Assembly (NCBI RefSeq): GCF_001598375.1
Contig: NZ_BCYV01000005.1
Location: 62,001 to 126,000 of the forward strand
Origin: Novosphingobium capsulatum NBRC 12533
Lineage (GTDB): Bacteria; Pseudomonadota; Alphaproteobacteria; Sphingomonadales; Sphingomonadaceae
Reading direction: 5' to 3'
DNA: 64,000 nucleotides
Part shown: positions 36,548 through 47,020 of the stretch, one piece after another
Layout: each line of letters starts with the position of its first letter
How positions within the stretch are numbered: the stretch's first letter is position 1
Position numbers and translations under genes: made by a program
Notes under the pieces: generated by a model
What the model was told of the DNA's origin: nothing
Databases searched by the model: none
What the model saw: only the letters and a program-made list of their open reading frames with translations

Positions 36548-38092
36548 CTATTGCCCGAACGCCGGCTCTGCCGCAACGCGGATCGCTTCGCGTGCGGCGG
36601 CGAACAGGGCGCCAGACTTGTGTTCGCATTCGCGCTGTTCGGCCGTCGGGTCGCTGTCGGCCACGATGCCGGCGCCGGCCTGGACGTGCATCACGCCATC
36701 CTTGAGTACGGCGGTACGCAGCACGATGCAGCTATCGACCGAGCCATCGGGCGCGAAATAGCCGACCCCGCCGGCATAGGCGCCGCGCGTTTCGGGTTCG
36801 AGTTCGGCAATGATCTCGCACGCGCGCACTTTGGGCGCGCCGCTCACGGTGCCGGCGGGGAAGCCGGCGAGCAGGGCATCGACCGAATCTGCGCGCTTGG
36901 CATCAAGCTGGCCGACCACGTTGGAGACGATGTGCATGACGTGGCTATAGCGTTCGATCGTATAGCTTTCGGTGACCTTGACCGTGCCGGCGGCGGCCAC
37001 GCGGCCGACGTCGTTGCGGCCCAGATCGAGCAGCATGAGGTGTTCGGCGCGTTCCTTGGGATCGGCCAGCAGGCTTTCCTCGTTGGCGCGGTCTTCGGCC
37101 GGGGTGGCGCCGCGCGGGCGGGTGCCGGCGATCGGGCGGATGGTCACTTCGCCATCGCGGATGCGCACCAGGATTTCCGGGCTCGATCCGATCAGGGCAA
37201 AGCCGGGCAGATCGAGGAAATAGAGGAACGGCGAAGGGTTGATCCGCCGCAGCGCGCGATAAAGCGCCATGGGCGGCAAGGGGAACGGCGCGGTGAAGCG
37301 CTGTGCCAGCACCACTTGGAAGATATCGCCGGCGGTGATGTAGTCGCGCGCGCGGGCCACCATCTGGCCATAGCGTTCCGGCGCCATCTGCGGCTCGCGC
37401 ACCAGATCGACGGCTTCGGGCAGGCGCGGGTCTGCGGGCAGGGGGCCATGCAGGCGCGCCAGCGTGGCATCGATGCGATCGGCCGCGCGCTCGACCAAGG
37501 CCTGCGGCGTGCCGCCCTCGGCCCAGACCGGGGCAACGGCGGTGAGTTCGTCGGTCAGGCGATCGAACACCAGGAGCACGGTGGGGCGCACGAACAGCAT
37601 GTCAGGCAGTTCCAGCGCGCTTTGGGGGGCGCGTGGCAGCTTTTCCACCAGGCCAATGGTTTCATAGCCGAAATAGCCAACGAGGCAGGCCAGCGTGGGC
37701 GGCAGGCCTTCGGGCACGTCGATCCGGCAGCGTTCGACCAGCGCGCGCAGTTCCGCCAGGCTATTGCCCGGCAGCGCGGCGAACGCGGCACGATCGGTCT
37801 GCCAGGCGGCATTGATCTGCGCGGTTTCGCCCGTCGCGCGGAATACCAGATCGGGATCGAGCCCGACCAGGCTGTAGCGGCCACGCACTTCGCCACCCTG
37901 GACCGATTCCAGCAGAAAATCGCCGCGTTCGGCTTCGAACAGCTTGCGCGCGGCGCTGACCGGGGTTTCGCTGTCGGCAATCAGCTTGCGCCAGACCAGC
38001 GCCGGCTTTCCGGCCGCCAGCGCGGCAAGGGCCGCCGCGCTGTTTTCGGGCTGGGCGCCGGTTGGCGCAGGACGCGACAGGATCGTGGTCAT
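36548..38092 (-). CDS. trpE: Anthranilate synthase component I
   Basis: Makes anthranilate from chorismate with TrpG, the committed step of tryptophan synthesis. 514 aa. The N-terminal domain has the feedback site (LLESVQGGEVRGRYSLVGLD). The chorismate-binding domain shows IRPIAGTRPRGATPAEDRAN, LMLLDLGRNDVGRVAAAGTV, PAGTVSGAPKVRACEIIAEL and VQAGAGIVADSDPTAEQREC. The start at 38092 lies 4 bases after the ppiD stop, so no separate promoter or leader-peptide attenuator fits in between. Confidence 0.97.
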   Translation of the reverse strand: MTTILSRPAPTGAQPENSAAALAALAAGKPALVWRKLIADSETPVSAARKLFEAERGDFLLESVQGGEVRGRYSLVGLDPDLVFRATGETAQINAAWQTDRAAFAALPGNSLAELRALVERCRIDVPEGLPPTLACLVGYFGYETIGLVEKLPRAPQSALELPDMLFVRPTVLLVFDRLTDELTAVAPVWAEGGTPQALVERAADRIDATLARLHGPLPADPRLPEAVDLVREPQMAPERYGQMVARARDYITAGDIFQVVLAQRFTAPFPLPPMALYRALRRINPSPFLYFLDLPGFALIGSSPEILVRIRDGEVTIRPIAGTRPRGATPAEDRANEESLLADPKERAEHLMLLDLGRNDVGRVAAAGTVKVTESYTIERYSHVMHIVSNVVGQLDAKRADSVDALLAGFPAGTVSGAPKVRACEIIAELEPETRGAYAGGVGYFAPDGSVDSCIVLRTAVLKDGVMHVQAGAGIVADSDPTAEQRECEHKSGALFAAAREAIRVAAEPAFGQ

Positions 38093-38096
38093 GGTC

Positions 38097-40040
38097 TTAC
38101 TGGTTACCGACAAGCTTGGCGTTGAGCGCACGCAGCGCGGTTTCATTGCGGGTGACACCCACCTGGTTGCGGATCGCGGTGCGCAGTTCCTCAGCGACTT
38201 CGCGGCCCATATCGAGGCCGAACTGCTTGCCAGCCTGGGCCAGGAACGGATCGCCCGCGGGGATGACGCCGGGCGTCACCGCCTTGAGCGAAACTACGTA
38301 GAACCCGGCATTGCCCGGCGCGGCGAGCGGCTTGGCCGTGCCCTTGGACATGGCGAACAGCAGCACCAGCGGCGGGGGCAGCTGGCGGCCGCTTTGCTGC
38401 ATGGCCGCAAGCTGTTCGCGCGTGATCGCCACCGGCTGCGCGGGCGGCAGAGTCACGCCCAGACCCTTGAGCGCGTCGGCCAGCGAAGCACCCTTGGCCA
38501 TCGCGGCGAGCACCTTGGCCGAGGCATCCTTGGCCTTGGCGGCGCCCTGTTCGGTGGCATAGTCGCGCGTGACCTGGTCCTTGATCTGGTCAAGCGGCGC
38601 GGGGGCGGCAGGCATGATCTGGCCCACGTCGAAGATCGCGATGCGCTTGCCATCGGCCAGCGGCGCAACCTGGCCTTCGCCTTCATGCTCCAGCGCAAAG
38701 GCGCCTTGCAGCAGGGCGGCAACATCGGCCGGGGCCTTTTGCCCAGGCTGGCCGAACACGCTGCCATCGGCAGTGAGGGCGGGAGTGGTGGTCAGCGTCA
38801 CGCCCTGGGCCTTGGCCACATCAGCGAGGCCGGTGTGGTTTTCGAACTGCTCTTCCAGGCGGGAAGACAGATCGAGCAGCGCGGCGTGGCGCTTTTCGGT
38901 GGTCAGTTCCGCCACCAGTTCGGGGCGGGCCTGTTCCAGTGTCTTGCCCGGCTTCTTGACGATGGCATCGATGCGAATGACGTGCCAGCCAAGGCCGCTC
39001 TTGGCCGGCGTTGCCACCTTGCCCTGGGCGGCGGCGAAGACCACATCGGCGACGGCGGCAGAGCTTTGCGCGGCGAGCTTGTCACGCGTGAGATCGGCGA
39101 TCTTGCTGGCGGCAAGGCCCTTGGCGCGGGCAGCGGCCTCGATGCTGGTGCCGGCAGAAACCTGCACGGCCAGCGCCTGGGCGGCCTGCTCGGTCGGCAC
39201 GACGACCTGGGTTACCGTGCGGGTTTCGCTGGGCGCATAGACATCGGCCTTCGCCTTGTAGCGGGCGGCAATGTCAGCGTCGCTGGGGGCAGGCACGTTG
39301 GCCAGGCTCGCCTCGTCGATCACGGCATAGCGCACGGTGCGGCGCTCGGGCTGCTGATAGCGGGCGGCGTTGGCCTTGTAATAGGTGGCCAGCACGGCAT
39401 CGCTCGGCTTGTCCTTGCCGGCAAAGGCGATGCTGGGCAGGAAGGCAATGTCGCCCTCGCGCTTTTCCTTGAGCATCGCTGCATAGCGCGCCACGGCCGA
39501 GGCGGGCATGGCGGCGCCCGGTACCACCGGCGACAGCACCTGACGGGCGATCAGGCTCTGCGTGATCGACTTGCGCACGGCGGCATCGGTCATCCCGCGC
39601 TGGGCGAGGAACGCGCGATAGACCGCGTCGCTGAACTTGCCATCGGGGCCCTGGAACGCGGGCTGCTTGGCGATTTCGCTGTCGACCAGACGATCGCTGA
39701 CGCCCATGCCGTTCTTGGCGGCCCATTCCTGCATCGCGGCACGATCAGCCAGGCCGGAGAGGGCGTCGTTCATCACGCCTTGGGCCAGGAACTGGCGCAT
39801 CGTCAGCGTCGGGTTCTGCTCGCGCTCCTGCTCGAACGCGGTGGTGATGGTCTTGCCCAACTCGTCCACGCCAACCTTGGCATGGCCGACCTTGGCTGCT
39901 GCCTCACCGTCCGAAGACTGGCCGACACGCAGGCCGCTCACGTCGGCGCCGGCAAAGGCCAGGGCAAGAAGACCGATGAACACCAGGGCGAAAAGCGCGC
40001 CGATGCGGGAATGGATCAGTTTACGAAACAGCGAGAGCAT
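38097..40040 (-). CDS. ppiD: Periplasmic folding factor, SurA_N/PpiD-like peptidylprolyl isomerase
   Basis: Inner-membrane-anchored chaperone of the outer-membrane protein pathway. 647 aa: a single N-terminal membrane anchor (GALFALVFIGLLALAFAGAD), a SurA_N-like helical chaperone domain, a parvulin-like rotamase domain (about 230-360, weak; LGWHVIRIDAIVKKPGKTLEQARPELV) and another chaperone region. PpiD proteins sit near the Sec translocon and catch emerging proteins. It heads the minus-strand operon that continues with trpE and is divergent from tpiA. Confidence 0.88.
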   Translation of the reverse strand: MLSLFRKLIHSRIGALFALVFIGLLALAFAGADVSGLRVGQSSDGEAAAKVGHAKVGVDELGKTITTAFEQEREQNPTLTMRQFLAQGVMNDALSGLADRAAMQEWAAKNGMGVSDRLVDSEIAKQPAFQGPDGKFSDAVYRAFLAQRGMTDAAVRKSITQSLIARQVLSPVVPGAAMPASAVARYAAMLKEKREGDIAFLPSIAFAGKDKPSDAVLATYYKANAARYQQPERRTVRYAVIDEASLANVPAPSDADIAARYKAKADVYAPSETRTVTQVVVPTEQAAQALAVQVSAGTSIEAAARAKGLAASKIADLTRDKLAAQSSAAVADVVFAAAQGKVATPAKSGLGWHVIRIDAIVKKPGKTLEQARPELVAELTTEKRHAALLDLSSRLEEQFENHTGLADVAKAQGVTLTTTPALTADGSVFGQPGQKAPADVAALLQGAFALEHEGEGQVAPLADGKRIAIFDVGQIMPAAPAPLDQIKDQVTRDYATEQGAAKAKDASAKVLAAMAKGASLADALKGLGVTLPPAQPVAITREQLAAMQQSGRQLPPPLVLLFAMSKGTAKPLAAPGNAGFYVVSLKAVTPGVIPAGDPFLAQAGKQFGLDMGREVAEELRTAIRNQVGVTRNETALRALNAKLVGNQ

Positions 40041-40287
40041 GGGATGCGATCAAATCCGCCTGATGACTTGGATTGGCCTGCCTTAGGAGGCTTGGACCGA
40101 TCCCGCAATGCCTCTGGCAGGGCACATGCCGCCCAAGCACTTCATCGCGGGGGCCTTGCGCTGGCGGGGCAATTGCAGGCAAGGGGGGTGGCACGGAATC
40201 GGGCCTGACAACGCGCCACCGCACAACAACCGGCGCGGCAATCCCGATTTTCGGCGGGGCACACAGAACGAGGGATCAAAGCCAGCC

Positions 40288-41058
40288 ATGGCGCAACGAC
40301 CATATATCGTCGGCAACTGGAAGATGAACGGCAGCCGGGCCATGCTGGCCGAGGCGCGCGCGATCGACCGCGCTGCTGCCCGCCATCCGCAGGTGGATAT
40401 CGCCCTGGCGCCGCCGTTCCCGCTGATCGGCCTGCTGCGCGAGGCCGTGACCGGCATCGGCGTGGGCGGGCAGGATTGCCATACCGAGGCCAAGGGCGCT
40501 CATACCGGTGATGTTTCGGCCGCCATGCTGGCCGATATCGGTGCCGATTTCGTGATCCTGGGTCACAGCGAGCGCCGCCGCGACCATGGCGAGAGCAATG
40601 CGCTGGTCCGCGCCAAGGCCGATGCCGCGCTGGCGGCTGGGCTGGGCGTGATCATCTGCGTGGGCGAAACGCTGGAAGAGCGTGACGCCGGCCGCGCCGA
40701 AGATGTGGTGGCCAGCCAGGTCGACCATTCCCTGCCGCAGGGCGAAGCGGCACTAGAAGCCGTCGCCGGTGGCAAGCTGGCCGTTGCCTATGAACCGGTA
40801 TGGGCGATCGGCACCGGCCGTGTGGCCGATGTCGAGGATGTGATTGCCATGCACGCCGCAGTGCGGGCGCGGCTTCATGCCGCCTATGACGAAGCCGGCG
40901 CGCGCCCGCGCATCCTCTATGGCGGGTCGGTCAATGCCGGCAACGCCGCTGCATTGCTGGCTGCGCCCGAGGTGGGCGGGGCTCTGGTTGGCGGGGCAAG
41001 CCTGACGGCCGATGCCTTCCTGCCGATCGTGGCGGCCGCTGGCGCCGGCGAAGGCTGA
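40288..41058 (+). CDS. tpiA: Triosephosphate isomerase
   Basis: Interconverts dihydroxyacetone phosphate and glyceraldehyde 3-phosphate. 256 aa TIM barrel with catalytic Lys12 (VGNWKMNGS), the histidine of ILGHSERRRDHGESN, the glutamate of AYEPVWAIGTGRVAD, and the phosphate loop RILYGGSVNAGNAAALL. The start at 40288 fits the family N-terminus. Divergent from ppiD, followed by secG. Confidence 0.98.
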   Translation: MAQRPYIVGNWKMNGSRAMLAEARAIDRAAARHPQVDIALAPPFPLIGLLREAVTGIGVGGQDCHTEAKGAHTGDVSAAMLADIGADFVILGHSERRRDHGESNALVRAKADAALAAGLGVIICVGETLEERDAGRAEDVVASQVDHSLPQGEAALEAVAGGKLAVAYEPVWAIGTGRVADVEDVIAMHAAVRARLHAAYDEAGARPRILYGGSVNAGNAAALLAAPEVGGALVGGASLTADAFLPIVAAAGAGEG

Positions 41059-41131
41059 GCGCAAAATTCGGCCCCTTGCGCAAGGGCGCCCGGCGCCCTA
41101 AGTGCGCCGCAACAGTTTCAGGCGGAACCTC

Positions 41132-41518
41132 ATGTCGCTCTTTATCTTCCTCACCGTTATCCAGGCGCTGGTGGCTGCCGCCCTGGTTGGCGTGATTCTC
41201 ATTCAAAAGTCCGAAGGCGGCGGCCTGGGCGTGGGCGGCAGCCCGGCCGGCTTCATGTCGGCACGCGGCGCGGCCGATTTCCTCACGCGCGTTACCTCGA
41301 TCCTGGCGGTTCTGTTCGTCGGGCTGAGCATCGTGCTGGCGGCCATGGCCGTCAACGCCGGTGGCAGCCGCACGCTCGACACGTCGCTCCAGCGCACGGC
41401 CGACCCGCTGGCCGGCCAGGCCCAGCAGCCGGTTGCGCCCGCTGCCCCGGCGGCTGATCCTTCGGCGGCAGCCCCTGCTGCGCCGGCCGATCCGCTTGGT
41501 GGTGCCGCCAAGCAGTAA
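41132..41518 (+). CDS. secG: Preprotein translocase subunit SecG
   Basis: Small accessory subunit of the SecYEG channel. 128 aa: two membrane segments (LFIFLTVIQALVAAALVGVI and LTRVTSILAVLFVGLSIVLA) around the conserved loop QKSEGGGLGVGG. The long Ala/Pro/Gln C-terminal tail (about 50 residues) is usual in alphaproteobacteria. It lies 73 bases after tpiA and is closed by a rho-independent terminator at 41540-41580. Confidence 0.95.
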   Translation: MSLFIFLTVIQALVAAALVGVILIQKSEGGGLGVGGSPAGFMSARGAADFLTRVTSILAVLFVGLSIVLAAMAVNAGGSRTLDTSLQRTADPLAGQAQQPVAPAAPAADPSAAAPAAPADPLGGAAKQ

Positions 41519-41539
41519 CCCTATGCAAGCATGAAACCA

Positions 41540-41580
41540 GGCGTTCCCGCCCCGCAGGCGGGGGCGCCGGTTTTGTTTTT
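41540..41580 (+). terminator. Rho-independent terminator of secG
   Basis: GC-rich hairpin (GGCG...CCCGCC / GGCGGG...CGCC, 41540-41568) followed by GGTTTTGTTTTT, 21 bases after the secG stop. Confidence 0.85.
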
Positions 41581-41711
41581 GCGGTCCCTTTCGTGATGCC
41601 TGCGCGTGCCTGCAACGGGCGTGCGTGGTATTGCGGTTCGCCCTTGCGCCTGTGGATTGCCACGCTGTTCGGCGTCGGTTCTGCTTGCGCTCCCCTCCCT
41701 TCTGACGCTAA

Positions 41712-43355
<1,644 letters not shown>

Positions 43356-43378
43356 TTTTCTAGTTTCGTTTCAGGCGT

Positions 43379-43467
43379 CCACCACCCCCTGACCCCCTCC
43401 TATAAAGAGGCGGGGGAGCAAACGGGAAAAGCCGCATCCTCTTTAGAGGAGAGGGTTGGGGGTGGCG
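43379..43467. repeat. Palindromic intergenic element, copy C
   Basis: Left arm CCACCACCCCC (43379-43389) is identical to copies A and B; the right arm (43458-43467, GGGGGTGGCG) is slightly decayed. The two internal CCTCYT/AGAGG hairpins are also imperfect. It lies between the convergent pyrG and hsp20 genes. Confidence 0.85.
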
Positions 43468-43490
43468 CGAAGCCTTGCACAAACCCAAAC

Positions 43491-43525
43491 CCAAAAGGGG
43501 CGCTGGCCGCATTGGCCAGCGCCCC
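43491..43525 (-). terminator. Rho-independent terminator of the small heat-shock gene
   Basis: A perfect 12-bp stem, GGGGCGCTGGCC (43497-43508) with GGCCAGCGCCCC (43514-43525), loop of five. On the minus strand it is followed by TTTTGG, 25 bases after the hsp20 stop. Confidence 0.8.
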
Positions 43526-43549
43526 TTCGCGTTTCCTCAGGTCAATGGA

Positions 43550-44014
43550 TCAGGCGGCCGCGCTGGCGTCGCCACCTTCCACCACCGACAGGGCCTTCTG
43601 GTTGCCGATCAGCACCTTCTTGGGCTTCATCGCCTCGGGCACTTCGCGCACCAGGTCGATGGTCAGCAGACCATCGGCGAGGTCGGCCGCGCTCACCCGC
43701 ACGAAATCGGCGAGTTCGAAGCGGCGTTCGAAGCTGCGGTTGGCAATGCCCAGATGCAGGTACTGCTTGTCGGTCAGATCGGCCTTGCTGCCCTTGACCA
43801 CCAGCAGGTTCTGCTGCGCGGTGATATCGAGGTCTTCCGGCTTGAAACCGGCCACGGCCAGCGTGATGCGATAGGCATCCTCACCCTGGCGCTCGATGTT
43901 GAAGGGCGGATAGTTATCGCCAGCATTGGCGCGGGCCTGGCGTTCGAGCAGGTCGAACAGCCGATCGAAACCCACGGTCGTGCGGCGATAGGGGGTGAAA
44001 TCGAAACGGTTCAT
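43550..44014 (-). CDS. Small heat-shock protein (Hsp20/alpha-crystallin, IbpA-like)
   Basis: ATP-independent holdase that coats unfolding proteins. 154 aa; the N-terminus MNRFDFTPYRRTTVGFDRLFDLLE is the IbpA-type start. The alpha-crystallin domain has YPPFNIERQGEDAYRITLAVAGF and ADGLLTIDLVREVPEA. The C-terminal I-x-I-like anchor is KVLIGN. A GAGGAT site precedes ATG 44014. No ROSE-type thermosensor hairpin was resolved in the short leader. Confidence 0.93.
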   Translation of the reverse strand: MNRFDFTPYRRTTVGFDRLFDLLERQARANAGDNYPPFNIERQGEDAYRITLAVAGFKPEDLDITAQQNLLVVKGSKADLTDKQYLHLGIANRSFERRFELADFVRVSAADLADGLLTIDLVREVPEAMKPKKVLIGNQKALSVVEGGDASAAA

Positions 44015-44185
44015 GGCAATATCCTCAATCAGAGCAATCTGCACATGCCCCTGCCCGGGAAACTCCGGCGCTGGGGCGGGTTTAACATGGCGTGCCCGTC
44101 TTGCGGCGCACGTCACAAACGACCATGTGTGGGCTGCACCGCGCATTTCAAGGCCCCCGGTTTCACCAATTTCATCGGAGCGAAC

Positions 44186-44461
44186 ATGACCCAGTCCCCA
44201 AGCCCCAAGGTCGAAATCTACACCAAGTGGGGTTGCCCCTATTGCGTGCGCGCCAAGGCCCTGCTCGATGAAAAGGGCGTGGCCTATGAAGAATATGACG
44301 TGACCATGGGTGGCCCCAAGCGCGCCGAAATGGTTGAGCGAGCACCCGGTGCCGCCACCGTGCCGCAGATTTTCGTCAACGATCAGGCACTGGGCGGCAG
44401 CGACGATCTCCAGGCGCTCGACCGCGCCGGCAAGCTCGACGCGCTACTCGGACTCGCCTGA
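44186..44461 (+). CDS. grxC: Glutaredoxin 3
   Basis: Dithiol glutaredoxin that reduces disulfides with glutathione. 91 aa, active site CPYC (WGCPYCVRAK), cis-proline motif TVPQIF and glutathione-binding GGSDDLQAL. A GGAG site lies 6 bases before the ATG. It begins a tight cluster with the nitrilase-like and DUF1178 genes, a grouping common in alphaproteobacteria. Confidence 0.95.
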   Translation: MTQSPSPKVEIYTKWGCPYCVRAKALLDEKGVAYEEYDVTMGGPKRAEMVERAPGAATVPQIFVNDQALGGSDDLQALDRAGKLDALLGLA

Positions 44462-44469
44462 CCTTGGGC

Positions 44470-45321
44470 ATGAACGCGCCCGTGCGCGTGGCGCTGTTGC
44501 AGATGACCAGCGGCATCGATCCGCTGGTCAATGCCGCTACGATTGCCGATGCCGCCGCCCGCGCCGCCGGGGAAGGGGCAGCCATGCTGTTCACCCCGGA
44601 AATGGCCGGGCTGATCGATCGGGACCGCGCCCGCGCGACGCCGCATATCGTGGCCGAAGCGGCCAATCCGGTGCTGGCTGCCGCACAAGAGGCGGCGGCA
44701 CGCCACGGCATATGGGTGCATCTGGGCTCGCTCGCGATCCGGCCGGATCAGCCGGCAGAGGGCGGCGACGCACGCTGGGCCAACCGCGCCTTCGTGATCG
44801 ACGGCGCCGGCCAGATCGCGGCCCGCTATGACAAGATGCACATGTTCGACGTGGACCTGGCCACGGGCGAAACCTGGCGCGAATCGGCCGCCTATCGTCC
44901 TGGTGATGCCGTAGTCACGGTCGAAACCCCGGTCGGCCGCCTGGGCCTGGCGATCTGCTATGACATCCGCTTTCCGGCCTTGTTCGAGGCATTGGGCCAA
45001 GCCCGCTGCGATTGCATCGCCATCCCCGCCGCCTTCACCGTGCCCACGGGCGCCGCGCACTGGCACCTGATGCAGCGCGCCCGCGCGGTGGAGGCCAGCG
45101 CCTTCGTGATCAGCGCAGCGCAGACCGGCCGGCATGAAGACGGGCGCGATACCTATGGCCATAGCCTGGTGGTCGATCCCTGGGGTGATGTGCTGCTCGA
45201 CATGGGCGGCAATGCCGGCCTGGGCCTTGCGGAAATCGACCTGGGGCGCCTGGCTGCGGTGCGCCAGCAACTGCCCAGTCTTGCCAACAGGCGCGCCGTG
45301 CCCATATCGCGCGCACCATGA
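44470..45321 (+). CDS. Carbon-nitrogen hydrolase (Nit1/omega-amidase type)
   Basis: Nitrilase-superfamily amidase. The catalytic triad is complete: Glu44 (FTPEMAGL), Lys122 (YDKMHMFDVDL) and Cys163 (LAICYDIRFP). The WRESAAYRPGD stretch and the grx neighbour fit the Nit1 branch, some of whose members hydrolyse deaminated glutathione; that substrate is an inference. The ATG at 44470 is preferred over a TTG at 44464. Overlaps the next gene by 4 bases. Confidence 0.88.
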   Translation: MNAPVRVALLQMTSGIDPLVNAATIADAAARAAGEGAAMLFTPEMAGLIDRDRARATPHIVAEAANPVLAAAQEAAARHGIWVHLGSLAIRPDQPAEGGDARWANRAFVIDGAGQIAARYDKMHMFDVDLATGETWRESAAYRPGDAVVTVETPVGRLGLAICYDIRFPALFEALGQARCDCIAIPAAFTVPTGAAHWHLMQRARAVEASAFVISAAQTGRHEDGRDTYGHSLVVDPWGDVLLDMGGNAGLGLAEIDLGRLAAVRQQLPSLANRRAVPISRAP

Positions 45322-45827
45322 TTGTCTTCGATCTGCAATGCACCGGCGGCCAGCACCGTTTCGAAGGGTGGTTCGCCTCGTCGGCCGATTATGCGCGCCA
45401 GCAGGAGCGCGGCTTGGTCACCTGCCCGATGTGCGGCAGCGGCGAGGTGATCAAGGCCGTGATGGCCCCGGCCGTGGGGCGCAAGGGCAACCAGGCGCCG
45501 GCCTTGCCCGTGCCAAGCCCGGCGGACGCTGCACCCGCCGCGCCCGCCGCTGCGGCGCCGGCCAAGTCGTCCCCGCCAGCAAAGCTGCCGCCAGAGGCCG
45601 TGGCAATGCTGCGCGCCGTGGCCTTGGCGCAAGCAGAAGCGATCAAGTCATCGACCTGGGTTGGCGATTCCTTTGCCGAGGATGCGCGCGCCATGCATTA
45701 CGGCGAAAAGGATGCCGCGCCGATCCACGGCCAGGCCACCCCGCAAGAGGCCCGGGAATTGCTGGACGAGGGCATTGCCGTGGCGCCGCTGCTGATCCCC
45801 GTAGTGCCGCCGGGCGAAGCGAACTGA
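45318..45827 (+). CDS. DUF1178 family protein
   Basis: A 169-aa protein with the DUF1178 start MIVFDLQCTGGQHRFEGWFAS and a zinc-finger-like pair (QCTGGH...CPMCGS). A variable Ala/Pro linker and a conserved C-terminal part (AEAIKSSTWVGDSFAEDARAMHYG) follow; the last stretch is typical of the family. The function is unknown. It overlaps the nitrilase-like gene by 4 bases. Confidence 0.9.
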   Translation: MIVFDLQCTGGQHRFEGWFASSADYARQQERGLVTCPMCGSGEVIKAVMAPAVGRKGNQAPALPVPSPADAAPAAPAAAAPAKSSPPAKLPPEAVAMLRAVALAQAEAIKSSTWVGDSFAEDARAMHYGEKDAAPIHGQATPQEARELLDEGIAVAPLLIPVVPPGEAN

Positions 45828-45906
45828 CCACGGGCCTGGCCCATGCGGGCAGGGCTGCGCAAACGCACATTGCCTTGCCGCAACCACGCCCCTAAGAGAG
45901 GCGCGG

Positions 45907-45983
45907 GCGCCCGTAGCTCAGCAGGATAGAGCACCAGATTCCTAATCTGGGGGCCATGGGTTCGAATCCCGTCGGGCGCACCA
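45907..45983 (+). tRNA. tRNA-Arg (anticodon CCT)
   Basis: A 77-base cloverleaf. Acceptor GCGCCCG (45907-45913) pairs with CGGGCGC (45973-45979), followed by A and an encoded CCA. D arm GCTCAGCAGGATAGAGC, anticodon stem CCAGA/TCTGG with loop TTCCTAA, so the anticodon is CCT, reading AGG. T arm with GGTTCGAATCC. A terminator follows at 45989-46017. Confidence 0.96.
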
Positions 45984-45988
45984 ACACC

Positions 45989-46017
45989 AGGCCGGTCCTG
46001 CCAAGAGCCGGCCTTTT
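45989..46017 (+). terminator. Terminator after tRNA-Arg
   Basis: Stem AGGCCGG / CCGGCC(T) followed by TTTT, 6 bases after the tRNA CCA. Confidence 0.75.
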
Positions 46018-46027
46018 GCAATCGCGA

Positions 46028-46456
46028 TCAGCGTGGGCTGCCGATGCCCTTGCGGCCGAATACCGGGCGCAGTGGTGCCGGTTGGGCGGCGTTGTCCTCG
46101 ATCGGCGGTGGCGGCGGGCTGGCGCGCTGGGCCAGATGGCGCGCGATGATGGCGTCGGGATCGAAATCGGATTTGGCTGGCAAGTCTTCCAGGCCGGGCG
46201 CAGCGGTGGCGCGCGGCGGCGTTTGTGCCGGTTGCATCAGGCGGCGCAGCGAAATCAGGCCGCCCAGCGCCGATGCGGCGGCAAGGGCCCAGACGCCGAT
46301 GACCGCGGATTGTCCCACCCCAAACGCCCCGGCATCCGGGCCGGCATCCTGCAATTGCCAGGCGCTGACGCCCCACAGGATGGCCGAGCCGAACGCGCCG
46401 ATCATGCGCAGGGCGTGGCCGGTGTTGCGGCCGGTTTTGACGAGTGTCTTGAACAT
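46028..46456 (-). CDS. Hypothetical two-TM membrane protein
   Basis: A 142-aa protein with two hydrophobic segments (MIGAFGSAILWGVSAWQL and VIGVWALAAASALGGLISL) and a polar, proline-rich C-terminal tail containing DFDPDAIIARHLAQRA. No family was recognised. It stands downstream of the GNAT gene on the same strand. Confidence 0.65.
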   Translation of the reverse strand: MFKTLVKTGRNTGHALRMIGAFGSAILWGVSAWQLQDAGPDAGAFGVGQSAVIGVWALAAASALGGLISLRRLMQPAQTPPRATAAPGLEDLPAKSDFDPDAIIARHLAQRASPPPPPIEDNAAQPAPLRPVFGRKGIGSPR

Positions 46457-46543
46457 GCGCCGGCACTTCCCCCGCAGCCGTCAGGCTGATCACGGTGTGT
46501 GGTGTACGCCGGCAATCGTGCAGGAAAGGTTGCCGTGCGCCGC

Positions 46544-46963
46544 CTAAAGCCGCTTTTGCAGAAAGAACCGGCTTTGCCCGCGCGGATGGTCATCAAGCTG
46601 GCCGAACACGGCATAGCCGAGCTTTTCATAGAAGCGCGGCGCCTGGAATGCATAAGTATCGAGCCAGATGCCGACGCAGCCCTGCGCCCGGGCATGCGCT
46701 TCGGCCTGGTGCATCAAGGCTTCGCCATGGCCTTGGCCACGGTGCGCATCAGGCACGGCGAGCAGCTCGATGAACAGCCAGTCGTAGGAAATCTTGCCCC
46801 ACAGGCCGCCGACTTCGACGCCGTCGGCATCGGTCAGCATCAGGGCGAGGGACGACAGGCCCGGATCACCCCCCTCGCGCACGTTGTACACGCGCAGCGG
46901 CGCCAGGATCGCTTCGCGCTGGGCAGGGGTCGGTTCGGCGGCATGGACAATCGTCAGCGACAT
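46544..46963 (-). CDS. GNAT family N-acetyltransferase
   Basis: Acetyl-CoA-dependent N-acetyltransferase of 139 aa. Motif A is clear (LLAVPDAHRGQGHGEALMHQ, with the R-G-Q-G-H-G pyrophosphate loop), followed by GIWLDTYAFQAPRFYEKLGYAVFG, the usual motif B. The substrate is unknown. Confidence 0.9.
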   Translation of the reverse strand: MSLTIVHAAEPTPAQREAILAPLRVYNVREGGDPGLSSLALMLTDADGVEVGGLWGKISYDWLFIELLAVPDAHRGQGHGEALMHQAEAHARAQGCVGIWLDTYAFQAPRFYEKLGYAVFGQLDDHPRGQSRFFLQKRL

Positions 46964-47020
46964 GGCCGCGGCTCATGGCGTCTAACCACGAAGGTGACAA
47001 TCACAAAGCGGTTGAAACGC